Source of the DNA: Gautieria morchelliformis
Taxonomy: Eukaryota > Basidiomycota > Agaricomycetes > Gomphales > Gomphaceae
NCBI GenBank assembly: GCA_015179125.1
Contig: WHVA01000139.1
Span: 124,001 to 188,000, forward strand
Reading direction: 5' to 3'
DNA: 64,000 nt
A model generated the notes under the pieces. It made no database searches. It saw only the letters and a program-made list of their open reading frames with translations, and was not told where the DNA came from. The translations under genes and the position numbers were made by a program. Position 1 is the first letter of the stretch. Every line of letters starts with the position of its first letter. Below are positions 46,495 through 58,309 of the stretch, piece after piece.

Positions 46495-49400
46495 ATGCAT
46501 GCACGAGTTTGCCAAACTTGTCGACCTTGTCACGGATCAACACGTATTTTACAGACTATTTCCCGCGTGCATCGCTCAGATGCTGCTCGTGTTTTTAGCA
46601 CTATATCGAGAGGCGATAACGCAGCTCACGCACCTTTGAACAACGTCCGAATGCAAGACTTCGCTGGTGAAGTAATTCGGTGAGTCGTCGCAAAGATAGT
46701 CCGGTCCAGCCTTCCAATTCGTTATCTTTCAGCAACTTCTCCATAATAGCTCATATTGGCAAGTTATTCACTGTGGCACACTCTTACATGCTCACCAGTC
46801 AATAGATCATGGCAAATCAACACTGGCTGATCGGTACGTCTCCATTTAAAGCCTTTGAGAAGTACTTCATCCTCATCACGGTATAAAATTAGTCTTCTTG
46901 AGGTTAGACTACCTCTCCCCTTCTTCCAGAGCTTACATTCATCTAGTTAACAAATACGATCCAACGAAGTGAGTTGGGGAAGAACAAGCAAGTCCTAGAT
47001 AAGTTGAAAGTCGAGAGGGAAAGGGGATTACAGGTATGTGTATACGTCCTGAGAGATACGTCGCCACATACATAGTTGCATTCGATTAGTCAAGGCCCAG
47101 ACTGCTAGGTATTCGCTCACTCATGGAATACTATGTTTGGGCGTTCATCAGAGTGATCTAGTATGTTTTATACATACAAATCTAGAACATATCTACTGAA
47201 CCTCATTGATACCCCTGGTACGTCGCGGACTTTCCTCACGACGTCTGAACTTACTGTAAGCAGGCCATGTTGATTTTTCCTGGGAGGTGTCGCGGAGTCT
47301 CGCCGCATGCCAAGGGGCTTTATTACTTGTTGATGCCTCTCAAGGTATCCAGGCTCAAACCATCTCAGTTTTTCATATAGCGAGGGAGAAAGGGCTAAAG
47401 ATAATTCCAATTCTAAACAAGGCGAATTATTTTAGAACATCGCGTATGCTTGTAGCTCAGGTCTCTCATATTTCAGATCGACCTACCAGCCGCCGATGTT
47501 GAACGTGTCATGGCCCAAATGGAGACTGTGTTTGGCACAGCTCCCGAAGATGTTTTGCTGATATCTGCCAAATCGGGCCATGGAGTCTCAGATGTCCTTC
47601 AGGCTATTGTCGAGCGCGTCCCTGCCCCAACTAGCCGACTAACAGACCCCCTGAAAGCCCTTCTGTTCGATTCCTCGTGAGCAGGAGATTCTGACTGCGT
47701 TGGTTTTGCACTGATGCGTATCGTCTTCGTCTCCTCAACCTAAATAAGTTACGATCGATACCGTGGTGTCGTATCGCTAATTAATGTGCAAGGGGGTACC
47801 TTGTCAACAGGTTTGTTAATTCCTCGGTCTATTGATCATGCTACGGCTTTATGCGTCCATGCTAGGGGACAAAATACAATCTTCGCATACTCGCAAAAAA
47901 TATGAGATTATTGACATAGGTATTATGCACCCGGAGGAGGTATCCACCTCACATCTGCGAGCAGGTCAAGTTGGATATATAGGTGTGTCACAACCTAGAT
48001 CTTGACTGGGCTTTCTGATTCGCATGATGGGAAAGCTTGCAATATGAAGCAGCATTCTGAAGGTAGTCTCACCACATATATGCCTACATATCCTAACTGT
48101 TTCTTATTTTATTCACACTGCAGCCCATATCGGCGATACTCTACACCGTGTTGGCGAAAGTGTAGAGCCATTACCGGGGTTCACCCCCACGAAGGCAATG
48201 GTTAGCTTGTGTCTTACTCGGTACAAGCGTACCACTGACTGATGACAGGTTTTTGCTGGTGTTTACCCCGTGGACTCCAACGATTTCCCTAAATTAGAAG
48301 AATCCATTCAAAGAGTACGTCCTAACCACAATATTCTAGGCCATATCTAACGGGCATACGTCCATAGTTAACATTAACCGATCGGTCAGTGACTGTGCAA
48401 CGAGATTCATCAACGGCACTCGGGCAGGGACTTCGATTGGGATTTTTCGGGACTTTGCATATGGTTCTTTTCCCTGATTGATCCTGAACATAGACTGAGA
48501 GATGCTACAGGATGTCTTTCGACAACGCCTAGAGGATGAGTACAACGCCAACATAATAATAACGGCACCCACTGTTCCTTATAAGAGTACGTGAACTGTG
48601 ATTAGTTTAGAATATTCGCTGAGCCTCTATCAAGTTGTGTATAAAGACCGAACAAGGATTATCAGTAATCCGACTGAGTTCCCGGATGTTCAGGATCCCA
48701 GAACCCAGGTTGTCGAGGTCCAGGAACCGATGGTGAAAGCTTCCATAATTGTCCCACATGGTACCCATGCTGGCCATCATCATCCCATGTGGTTTTTACT
48801 CATTTACACCACAGATTACCTTGGGGAAATGATTGACCTTTGCACTTCGCACCGCGCGGAAGAGCTAGACCATAAATTCTTGGATGTTTCTGTCGCTTCG
48901 TCACGCATTATGATATCTTGTATTATTCCACTCAGCGAGATCGTGACGGATTTCTTCGACAAGTTAAAGTCGAGAAGCTCCGGGTTTGCGAGCTTCGAGT
49001 TGAGTGTTTGATGCTGGCCCGTACCCTCAGTTTCTTATGGCAAGTCTTCACAGCTATGAAGACGCGGGTTATCGACGCAGCAAATTGGGAAAGGTGAAAT
49101 AATTCCGACGCCTTGATTCCTTTTGTCTGATAATATCCAGATGTCATTCCTTCTGAATCACAAGCCTGTTGACGCACTGGCGTTGGTCGTGCACATGTCT
49201 GCTGCAGCACACATCGGTCAAACTTGGGTCAAGAAATTAAGTTAGTTACTTCAAATTCGTCTTCTCCTCTACTGACACCTAGCTGGCCCAGCTAAGGTGA
49301 TTCCGAGACAACTTTTTGAGCTTGCCATACAGGCATCAGTTGGCAATAAAGTTGTAGCACGTGGTAACCTCTCAGCCTTACGAAAGGACGTCACCGCTGG

Positions 49401-49604
49401 ATTGTACGGCGGTCATCACGAGCGCAAGCTGAAGCATCTTGAAAACCAAAAGGTACGACCGGCTTAGCAGACTACCTGTCAGGAGGTATACCCTCTCACT
49501 TTGCTTCAAAGAAAAGCAAGAAGAGAATGAAAAGAGTCGCAGGGTCGATAGACCTACCGCAGGAGGCTTTCTATGAGATACTGAGTTCCAGAAAAGCGCA
49601 ATAA
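46495..49604 (+). CDS. GUF1: Mitochondrial elongation factor 4 (LepA/Guf1 GTPase)
   Basis: Ribosome-associated GTPase of mitochondria. The presequence ([20 protein letters not shown]) leads to [20 protein letters not shown] (G1), [45 protein letters not shown] (G3), [33 protein letters not shown] (G4) and [20 protein letters not shown] (G5). Later come [46 protein letters not shown] and the LepA C-terminal [28 protein letters not shown] and [14 protein letters not shown] 10-base microexon (46893-46902) supplies LLE. Introns 46759-46805 and 47422-47476 have GC donors, forced by HIDHG and NKIDLP. The junction at about 47033-47095 is ambiguous: canonical sites lose the usual Val-Lys before AQT. 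Confidence 0.93.
46893..46902 (+). other. GUF1: 10-base microexon of GUF1
   Basis: TCTTCTTGAG is flanked by an AG acceptor and a GT donor. Joined between GATCG (ending at 46833) and TTAACA (from 46947) it restores ADRLLELTNTIQ, which is how EF4 proteins read here. Without it the frame is lost. Confidence 0.82.
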
Positions 49605-49627
49605 AATAACAAAGGGTCTAACACGTC

Positions 49628-51052
49628 TCATAACTCTTCATCCCCATATGTTTCCTTGATTAGTCTGCGTATTCACACAGGTCAGCAAGAATAGTGATAA
49701 CGCATCGATTATTATACTTACCGATATACAGATGAAGGCGGATGATCGCCACTAATACAAAAGCATCAGAAAAGCCGCACGTAGATATTTTTAACACATC
49801 ACACGCACTCGTTGGTTATGAAAACGTCCACGAGCTCAGGCTGAACGTAATCGAAGGTCGGATTGACGACATTGACAGTGTTCACGAGGTTGCCTTCCTG
49901 AAATCCTAATACATGACTTGGGTCGCCAAAGTCTAAGGCCCCGTGGTGCCGGTAGATTGTCCATTTGGGGGTGAACTTGAATTGTCCAGCACATACGACT
50001 ACGGGCGTGCTATGTGCTCGAGCAGCTGTAGCCGCCAGGGAGGAGCCCGTCGTCGCGAAGAAACCGCCGTTTGCAAGTATTGCATGGGCCCCAATGATAA
50101 CCTTATTTACACGAGACATCATTGCAAATATTGACGAGTCAGGCACAAGAAATGTCGATATTCCAGCAGATGAGAGGGAGCGGGCCACTATATGACCACT
50201 ATAACTGAGGTCCCCGTTGCAGTCAGATCATTCCTAGTCAAGCACACACGAGCAAAGCTTACGATGGTGCTGTTTCAGCGACAATGACGGTGAATTTGCG
50301 ATGATGCGCGGCTGATTTTAGAAAGGCTTCTACTGTACGGGATACACCTAGAGTGAGGACGATCTCACTGCAGAAAAATGTGTAACAACCATCCAATGAA
50401 ACATATTTGGTAACTCACTCAGAGTGGATGTGGTCTTTGGCGTTTTTGGCTACATTTTCATACACAGTTTCTAGCTCATATTGTACATCTTGAATAGCTT
50501 CGATGATGACGGGCTTCATGGCCTTTGCAAAATTATGGGGCTCTGAAGCTGTATTCTCGTGTAGTCCTTTCATCTCAATGTTCTTTGGCACATTACGTTG
50601 TCGTTGAGGTTGCCCGAGTAGCACGAAGTTGGCCAGAGAGAAGTTAGGGGCTGTATCGGCTGTTGCAATTGAAACGGCTCCATGCTCTTCGCGAATGAGG
50701 TGAATCATTTTTAGTACGACGTTGCCCACGCTATGCTCTAGCAATTCAGCTATGTCAGCGCAACCGTTCCTTGCGCCGGGAGCAGTCACTTACCCTTGGG
50801 CTGAGCATCCTGCAACTGATGACCCACTACCTTTAGCAAGTCGATCAATTCCTCGATGGTGGAAAAATGGGCAGTGGCGACGACCTGGCGAAGGACATTG
50901 ACAGTGTGTAGAGCAGTGAGCCGTGCGCCGACTAACTGTCTAGACCTTGTAGTAAGTCAGAGGCGAAATAAACAATACAGACAGCTTACCGCCGCCGTAA
51001 GAAAGACGCAAATTGTTCGACCGCAGTTTGAGTGTTTGATACGGCCGCCATA
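49628..51052 (-). CDS. GCD7: Translation initiation factor eIF2B subunit beta
   Basis: Regulatory subunit of the eIF2 guanine-nucleotide exchange factor. Start [20 protein letters not shown] at 51052. Then come [36 protein letters not shown], the NagB/RPIA-like fold with [47 protein letters not shown] and [14 protein letters not shown], and the subunit-specific [20 protein letters not shown]. The end [19 protein letters not shown] includes an intron (about 49664-49711) within the Arg codon. The [15 protein letters not shown] and Y-R-L-E-Y endings distinguish beta from alpha (GCN3). Stop 23 bases from that of GUF1 on the opposite strand. Confidence 0.92.
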
Positions 51053-51266
51053 CAGAAAGCTCTGAAGTGTTTGATACTTGTGTGTCGGAACCTACCAAAA
51101 CAGGCTCCCGCCGGACACCGGGCCTTTCTGAGCGGCGGGCGGCCGGACCCTAAAACATGGCCTGGTTCTAGCGAGCCCCGTCCTCGAAGCACTGTACTTA
51201 ACTTTCCTCATCGGGATCAAGCAAAACAAGGTACCGCTGATTCTGGCTTTCAATACAGTAGGACGT

Positions 51267-52384
51267 TCACGCAAACACTTTGGTAACAGCAAGTTCATCC
51301 TCTTCTCGCCTCCGTTGGTCTGCTCTCAATCTACTCTCGGATTGAGCGTCCTTCCTCTTCCTGTACTTGTCTCCTGCCTTACGTTTAAGTGCCGAGCGCA
51401 CAGCAGCGGGCGAGATAAATTCTGAAGGTAATAACTTGTAAGTCGGCTCATGCAAAAGATGTTTGACAAACTACCTGGATTCGAGAAAACGGTTGCGCCA
51501 CCAAATGCACCTTCGAAGATACGTATGGGTGTCAATACAAATCGAGGGCCTATTTCTACCAACGACATTTTTGCTGGACCGCCTGGTTGCATCGGGTCTT
51601 TTTCTAGAATCTGGATGAAATTAGTACTTTGTAGTCGCATATTGGCCGGCGACTATACCTGGAAATTACGGAACCAAATTTTCGAGTCAAGCATAGAAAA
51701 TGTCAGAACATGATCTACGAAAGGTTTTGCACGGCGGGCGCCTGGAGGTACACCGAATACCTAATGGTATAAGGTAATGGTGTAGCAATAAGACAAGAAA
51801 CAACACACATGAGTAAAAAGCTCCTTTATGAGGCGTCCTGACTCCGTAGCATCGAATGCTTCATCAAAGCTCAAGATACCACGACTACCCTTAAGGCAGT
51901 TGCCCGTCATTTTGAGTTCATCCATGGTGTGGACGTTTTGTACATGCATTTTGACACTGGGTCCGTTTGGTGTTTTGGCTGCCCACAAATACAAGTCTTC
52001 ATGTCTCCGTGCCTCAAAATAGAGTGTGTTATTGCAGTTATTAAGATCTGCTAGTTCCGGCAGGAGATGAAGCTGAGACTTGGAGTCCAGTTTCGAATCT
52101 ACATCATCTATAAGTCTTTAAATGTGATTGAGGATGAGAGAGAGCTTTCCTTTCTTCACTTGCGGTAGCAAAGCCTCTAAGTCGTTCATGAGATGTCTCA
52201 TGCGATGAGTGACACCCCGTGAAGAAAGTAACAGTACACGCTGCTTATTTTTTCGTTTTTTCTCGGGTGGAGGACTTGTGTCATCATCAGCGTTCGCAAC
52301 ATCAGGTTTGTTGTCATATTTTCGTTTTCCTTTCCGTGTCGCCACTCGAGCATTAACTTCCTGGGCCTTTGCAACAGAAGCCAT
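51267..52384 (-). CDS. BRX1: Ribosome biogenesis protein Brx1 (Brix domain)
   Basis: Nucleolar factor for 60S subunit assembly. Start MASVAKAQEVNARVATRKGK at 52384. A basic N-terminus with PEKKRKNKQRV is followed by the Brix domain: LLLSSRGVTHRMRHLMNDL, LPQVKKG, DSKLDSKSQLHLLPELADLN, CNNTLYFEARRHEDLYLWAA, GPSVKMHVQNVHTMDELKMT, GNCLKGSRGILSFDEAF, GVPPGARRAKPFVDHVLTFS and IWFRNFQ. The C-terminal part PAKMSLVEIGPRFVLTPIRI then FEGAFGGATVFSN ends with a basic tail RKAGDKYRKRKDAQSESRLR. Introns separate these blocks (for example after QVKKG and after KELFTH). All family blocks are present. Confidence 0.93.
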
Positions 52385-52572
52385 GATGAGAGCAAGGGAT
52401 TTCTACGAAAGCGGTGACACGTGACATACTCAATACTTATGGCGTCATTAATTTTTCAAGCCAAGCCTTGAAACCAGCGACCAACCAGAGGCCTGCGTTG
52501 CGCACGTTCGGACCAGTATATCATTATTTCTTTTGAAGTGCACCTTTAGATAATCCCACCGTCTTCACCAAA
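52385..52572. promoter_or_regulatory. shared upstream region of BRX1 and ADE4
   Basis: 188 bases between divergent genes. No TATA box seen. The last bases before the ADE4 start, CACCAAA, form a good initiation context once the start-codon intron is removed. Confidence 0.5.
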
Positions 52573-52624
52573 AGTAGGGTTCCGAGCTTTTTTCAACGAT
52601 CTTCTTTGCTGATTACATACAGTG
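52573..52624 (+). other. ADE4: start codon of ADE4 split by an intron (A | TG)
   Basis: The A of ATG is 52573 and TG is 52623-52624; the intervening 49 bases have a GT donor and a CATACAG acceptor. Spliced context is CACCAAAATGTGTGGA. Confidence 0.78.
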
Positions 52625-54608
52625 TGTGGAATTCTTGGAATTCTCCTTTCCGACCCATCTATAGATGCAGCTACAGAGATATGCGAAGGATTGGCTTTGC
52701 TGCAACACCGTGGTCAAGATGCATGTGGCATTGTCACTTGTGGCACAAAGGGCCGGTTATACCAATGTAAGGCGAATGGCATGGTTCGCGATGTGTTCGA
52801 CGTAGGTGCCATCGGACGCTTGATCGGTAGTATGGGCGTGGGTCATGGTGAGCATCGTGGTTGGCGTTGTGCAACCTGTTAAAAGGAGTCCATCAGTGCG
52901 TTATCCAACGGCCGGAAGTTCAGCCCATGCTGAGGCGCAGCCTTTCTATGTTAACTCTCCCTATGGAATCGTCTTCGCCCATGTGCGTGTAACTCTTAAA
53001 TTGCTTGTGCACTATTCACAAAGTAGTAGAATGGAAATCTAATTAATACACTTCCCCTACTCAAATACATGGATGCGGAAGCTCACCGACATATCAACAC
53101 TTCCTCTGATTCTGAACTATTACTCAATATCTTTGCAAACAATCTTCAGAAGACTGGGAAATTTCGAATCAATGAGGAGGACATTTTCACAGCCGTGGGT
53201 GGGTTAATGGATGAATGTAAAGGCGCATACGCCTGCGTCGCAATGCTGGCTGGTTTTGGTCTAATTGCATTTCGAGATCCAAACGGTATAAGACCAGTGG
53301 GTGTGGGCGTAAGAAAGGTTGAAGGTGGAGGAAAGGACTATATGGTGGCAAGTGAAAACGTCGTCGCTGATGCGTCGGGGTTTGGGGAGTGGGAAGATGT
53401 TAAACCTGGTGTGTCGATCGCGGACACTCCTACCGTCAATGCTGACACATGTTCAGGGGAGGCCGTCATCATTACTCGAACATCGGTGTCTCGGCGACAA
53501 GTTTGCGCACCAGCCATCTTTGCCCCAGACATCTTTGAATATGTCTACTTTGCGAGACCAGACTCGGTTTTGGACGGCATCAGTGTTTATCGTAGTCGCA
53601 TGGCAATGGGTGACATGTTGGCAGAAGAAGTTCGACGTGTGCTTGCTGAAAAGCAATTATCAGTTGATGTTGTCATTCCAGTAGGCCTCAGTTTCCGCAG
53701 CATTGGTTTTTTGTCTATGCCGACCACATAATCCTTTAGGTGCCCGATACCTCTAGGGTGGCGGCGTTGAATCTCGCTCAGAGCCTAAACCTACCTTATC
53801 GAGAGGGGTTTGTAAAAAATAGATATGTAGGGCGGACCTTCATTATGCCAGGTCAACAGCAGAGGTACTTGTCTCCTATCTATCGTAGAAGGCCTCTCAT
53901 GGAATGTGTAGGCGAAAGAATGTTCGAAGAAAATTGAACGCCATGGCCCTGGAATTCTCCGGAAAGAATGTGCTTCTTGTTGACGGTCAGTTCTATTTCA
54001 CCGGCATAGCGATCTAGCTCTTGAGGCAGTGCAGACTCCATTGTGCGTGGCACGACCTCCAAAGAAATTGTCCAGATGGCAAAGGACGTTGGTGCCAAGA
54101 AGGTCATTGTAGCAAGCTGTGCCCCGCCCATCCGGTATGCGACGCTGGTCTGTCTAATAAAATGTGGGATCTGAAGGCCTCCCTTGCCAGCTTCTCAAAT
54201 GTTTATGGTATTGATATGCCATCCAGACACGAGCTCGTCGCGCACAACAGGGACAATAATTCGATCGCGGCTGCTATTGGTGCAGACCTTGTCATCTTTC
54301 AAACTTTGCCGGATTTGATATCTTCCGTCCGACGGTTTAACCCGAGTATTACCACGTTCGATTGCTCTGTCTTTACTGGTGAGTATGTCACCGGAGGTGT
54401 GGATGAAGAATACTTGGCGCACCTTGAGCAACTCCGGGGTGACATTGTACGTCACCGGCTTGGAGAAACCAAGCGGGAGCTCGGAGTAGCTAAAGATGCA
54501 ATAGCGGAGAAGGACAAAGGAGGTGGAAGAGGACTGGTGAATGCTGCAGACGACACTGTTGGTTTGTATAATAGCTGGCGCGGAGAAAGCAGAGCCACTC
54601 TGATTTAG
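52573..54608 (+). CDS. ADE4: Amidophosphoribosyltransferase (first step of purine synthesis)
   Basis: Converts PRPP and glutamine to phosphoribosylamine. The genomic frame opens with GTG-TGT at 52622 and has no ATG. The catalytic Cys must directly follow the initiator Met. An intron 52574-52622 (GTAGGG...ATACAG, 49 bp) joins A52573 to TG at 52623-52624 and creates ATG TGT GGA, so the start codon itself is split. The N-terminus (M)[19 protein letters not shown] starts the class II glutaminase domain with [37 protein letters not shown] and [14 protein letters not shown]. The PRTase domain has [60 protein letters not shown] and the PRPP loop [17 protein letters not shown]. It ends [12 protein letters not shown]. 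Eight or so introns. Confidence 0.93.
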
Positions 54609-54722
54609 ACAGTTACATGATAGAGGGCGCTTTACATAAATTTTATCTGGAATTCGCAAACTACGTTTTTGACGTTGCGACGCGTTGCATACTGTATCAC
54701 GACCCTGCCGCTAACGCCCGCC

Positions 54723-56065
54723 ATGGGCGGTCTTTACATGGTACTGGCAAGCCTGCTGTCCCCAATCTCGTTGCCTATTGCGCGGACGCTTTCCCTTCCT
54801 CGTCTTCCTGAGCATTTCCCTACCGTGCTTTTGGCCTATATCTCCTTTCAACTTGTAGAATTGGTTTCGCCCTTAATTTTAGCCTCTATTAGCCCCATAC
54901 ATTTTGGGCATGCGAATTCACATGTGAAACACAATTGGTGAGCATTATGTGGTTTTTGGACGTGTTATGTTCATCGTGAATACTTAGGGTACTACGTGTC
55001 GTCTCAATGGCGCACGCCCTCACGATTATTCCTCTAGCGTTCTTATGTCTGGACTTACCAGAATTAGACCAAGATCGAGCCTATGGCTTCGACAGTCGTG
55101 TGGGTCATGTGAACGCAATAGCATGTGGGTACGGCTGTTCGAGACGTTGATCCTTGGCATTGAACCTGATGGAGCTGGATGATCCCGTTCTGTTGCGTGT
55201 TGCGCCCGTCAGCTAGTGAGTATCCATTCTTGATGGGTGATGATTGTGGTTTGAATGCATGATTTTAGTTTCATATGGGATACGCTGGAGAGTATTTTTC
55301 ATTTTACTTCTATTGGGTTCATAGTACACGGTATGCTCGAATCCGCCTGGGCTTCAACGTATCAGCTTAAGAGTCAGTTTGCAGGTGCCACATGCCTTAT
55401 CGTATACGCTCTGAGTTTCCGGCCATTCTTGGGATATTATGGCGTGCGGTTCTTGCTTTGGGAGCTGTAAGGCGAATGATTAATGTCTATGCAACCGACA
55501 TTTCCTGATGCAATTGTCCTATTAGTAGCACCCCGTTCTTGAACATTCATTGGTGGGAACACGTGAAACAGATCAATTACCATGCTGACTTTCAGCAGGA
55601 TTCTAGACAAGACAAATCGAACTGGTGGCACACTTCAAATCATTAATGGGATTATTCTCATGGTCGTATTCTTCCTCGCACGACTATGTTATGGCGGATG
55701 GATGGTGATCATTATCATCCTCGACAAAAAATTCAGTTCCATCTGACAGTCTTACCAATCGTTATGGTCTGTTCTGCATTCCATCCGTAGTCTATCAGGT
55801 TCTTCTACACGCTAAAGGGAGTCCAGGCGGAGATTCCAACTGTGGTGGCACTCGCATACGCACTAGGTAACTTGGCATTGCAAGGCCTTAACTGGATTTG
55901 GTAAGCATTAATCGCGCCGAGCTGCTTTCAGAGCCTTAGCAAGACGACTAGGTTCTACAAGATGCTATTAGCCATGAAAAAAAGGATTTACCACGGACAC
56001 CCACGTAAGACTCCCCATGGACAGCTGAACGGCACTGGATGTGCCCAAGGAGAAAAGGTCGATTG
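54723..56065 (+). CDS. TLC-domain multipass membrane protein
   Basis: TRAM/LAG1/CLN8-type membrane protein, likely in the endoplasmic reticulum; related to TMEM56/FAM57 proteins of sterol and ceramide biology. The start MGGLYMVLASLLSPISLPIA at 54723 has a GCCATGG context. In order: PEHFPTVLLAYISFQLVELV (helix), HNW-VLRVVSMAHALTIIPL, DRAYGFDSRVGHVNAIACG with YFIWDTLESIFHF, GFIVHGMLESAWAST, CLIVYALSFRPFLGYYGVRF, LLWEL-STPFLNIHWW, ILMVVFFLARLCYGGWM, and QGLNWIW-FYKMLLAMKKRI. The block FLWD...H...GFxxHG and LLWELSTPFLNIHW are typical TLC motifs. The exact substrate cannot be told. Introns are approximate apart from the last, in phase within a Trp codon. It begins 115 bases after the ADE4 stop. 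Confidence 0.85.
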
Positions 56066-56373
56066 ACATGGTTTCTATTTCTTGCGGTGGCCTCAGCACT
56101 GTAATTTTGACTACCCTCCCCCCAGTCCTTAGACCCTTGTTTACATGGTTGTACCTTGCGACTAGATGCAAGGATACTGCATGAGTTTATATTCGTCGTT
56201 ATTTATCGAAGCGACAATTTAGATTGATTTTACTAAGTAGCGGCAGCTAACGTGGATTTATGAAGAATAGCGTGCGCCGCTACCCTGAAAATTATATCTT
56301 GCATCCAGCTCACACACCTGCACGCGTGGCGCACGTGAGCCCCGTGCCATGCGTGATCCCATGCATACATGTC
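56066..56373. other. 3' flanks of convergent TLC and NOL8-like genes
   Basis: 308 bases without coding features. GCACGTGAGC near 56332 contains a CACGTG word, of unknown meaning in this convergent setting. Confidence 0.5.
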
Positions 56374-58253
56374 CTATGCGTCTTCACCCTCTGGCGCGCC
56401 GTACCGCCGTTTCCGCGACTTGACGGCCTCACGCGCACGCTTTTTCCACGCACGGGTCAATGCGCCTTTAGTCTCGTCCCACCGCTTGCGGATGGTGTCC
56501 CTGCGATTTATGGAGGAGTTAGTGGCGGTTGGAGAGCACGGTGTGAGGGGACGTGACGTGGATGTGCGGCAGGTGAAGGAGCATTTACGACGGGGAAGCG
56601 GGGGGGGGGGGAGGGCGCATTCAAAGACTCACGCGTCGCCTGTTCTTCCGAACACCCATCCTTCCACACGGGAGGACGAGAATATGTCGTTAGCGCGGGG
56701 GTTGTCTGGCTGGGGGAAGAACAGCGGCAGCGTCGGGTCGAGTGTGACGCCTCCTGATCCTGCTTGCAGGGGCCCCGGGGCGGAGAGTGTAGGGACGTTA
56801 GGCACGGGCGTGGCGGCGGGCGCAGGCGCATCGAGGGCGAAGGCGGGGTCCAGATCGGGGTCGAGGTCGAGGTCGCCGAGGCTGGCCATGAGAGAAAACC
56901 CCGCTGCACGACGACAGAGCCAAGTGTCAAGATGCCTACTGCACGACACACAACACGGCGGACACACCTTCCTCCTCGTGGGGCCGAAACAGGTCTTTCA
57001 GCGACCTTGCTTTTTGCGGCGTCGCGGGTGCGACGGGTGCATGCGTTGCTTCTGGCAGTGGCGTCACCTCCGCTTGGACAGCGCAGGGTTCGTCGGTAAC
57101 GTCATCCTCTGCCGATTCTGCGCCTCCCCAGTGGCGCTCGTCGTCTCCGAACATCGTCATCATGAGCTCGAGATCGCGCGCCTTCTCCTCCTCCAAGTCG
57201 GGCATGACCCTGCTCTCGTCGCCACCGGCAGCGCCCGTCGCTTTCGACCCCTGGCGGCCATCTTCCTCGGAGGGACTCTGCACACTTGCGCGCGACGACG
57301 GCAACGCAGAGCGCGCGTGCGCCGGCCCCTGCGATGGCTGCGATGGCTGCGCCGCGACGACCGCCTCGAGCATGTGTTCGCGCAAGTGCACGGCGCCGTA
57401 CACGCGCGGATCAATCACGCGCACACGCGCCCGCGTCGGAACAGCGAGCGCCAGCTTCTTCCGCTTCTTGCTTTTGGCGTCCAGGCTCTGTCGACTAGCG
57501 GGCGCGGGCAGCGGGCGCGCGGCGCGCATTTTCATCGGCCGGATAAGGTGTGCGAGAGAGGTTTTGTGCCACGCCTGCTGTAGGATATAGCCGGAGCAGG
57601 TGTAGATATTTTGAAGGACATACCGGGTGCAGAGTGTGGTTTTTGAGGCTGACTACGGACATGTCTCCTGCATGGACGCCGTGCACGCCACGGGGCAGTC
57701 GTCGTCGCTTCGGACGCGGCTCTTCCTTCCCTTCCGCCGCTTGTTTTCGTTCATTCGCCAGGCTTAGAAAACACGCTCAAAGGCCCGGGGGATAAATGCA
57801 GAGTACGCGGCCGGCTCACCGCTGTGCATAGTCCAGCCTCGCCTCCCCTATCCTCAGCTTCGCGCCCTTCCAAGTCGTCCCACTCAGCACGTTCAGACCT
57901 TTAAATTAATAAAAAAATTTCACGCATCCTCAGTATTCGTGCCGCAGCTGACAACTGGACAATGTGCGACGGACAGCGTGCCAGATTATTTTCCGTGGCT
58001 TCCAACGTCACATACGCGAATTTGCCGGGTTCCCCTGCAGAGCCAGCACCAGCGATAGCCCCATCAACTTAGTTATGAGTTGTTGGTCTCACTGGGCGGC
58101 TCGAGCGGAGTACTCACCCACAGCGTTCAATGCGCCGACCCCATCTAGAGCGAGAACCTTGCCAAACCCTTGCAGACGAGCATTGAGATCGGCTGCGGTG
58201 ATAGCTGGCGTGAGGCCGGACACGTGGAGTCGTTTTCTGACGGCGGTGCTCAT
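56374..58253 (-). CDS. NOL8-like nucleolar RRM protein
   Basis: Start MSTAVRKRLHVSGLTPAITA at 58253 opens an RNA-recognition motif: KRLHVSGL (RNP2 position), DLNARLQGFGKV, KFAYVTLEATENNLARC (RNP1 region), LNVLSGTTWKGAKLRIGEAR and LDYAQR. Then come NERKQAAEGKEEPRPKRRR, VVSLKNHTLHP, WHKTSLAHLIRPMKMRAARP, a basic KSKKRKKLALAVP, DPRVYGAVHLREHMLEAVVA, an acidic DLEEEKARDLELMMTMFGDD, KARSLKDLFRPHEEEG, the Asp/Pro-rich SLMASLGDLDLDPDLDPAFA, and RWDETKGALTRAWKKRAREA ending VKSRKRRYGAPEGEDA. The order RRM, WKG-KLRIGEA, HLIRPM-MR and terminal WKKR-REAVKSRKRR matches fungal NOL8-type proteins, linked to ribosome biogenesis. Function is inferred. Four to five introns. Confidence 0.75.
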
Positions 58254-58309
58254 GGTTCTGGTGACGTTTACCTTAATTAGCCGTTCATGTGTATTAGTCA
58301 GCTGGTGGC

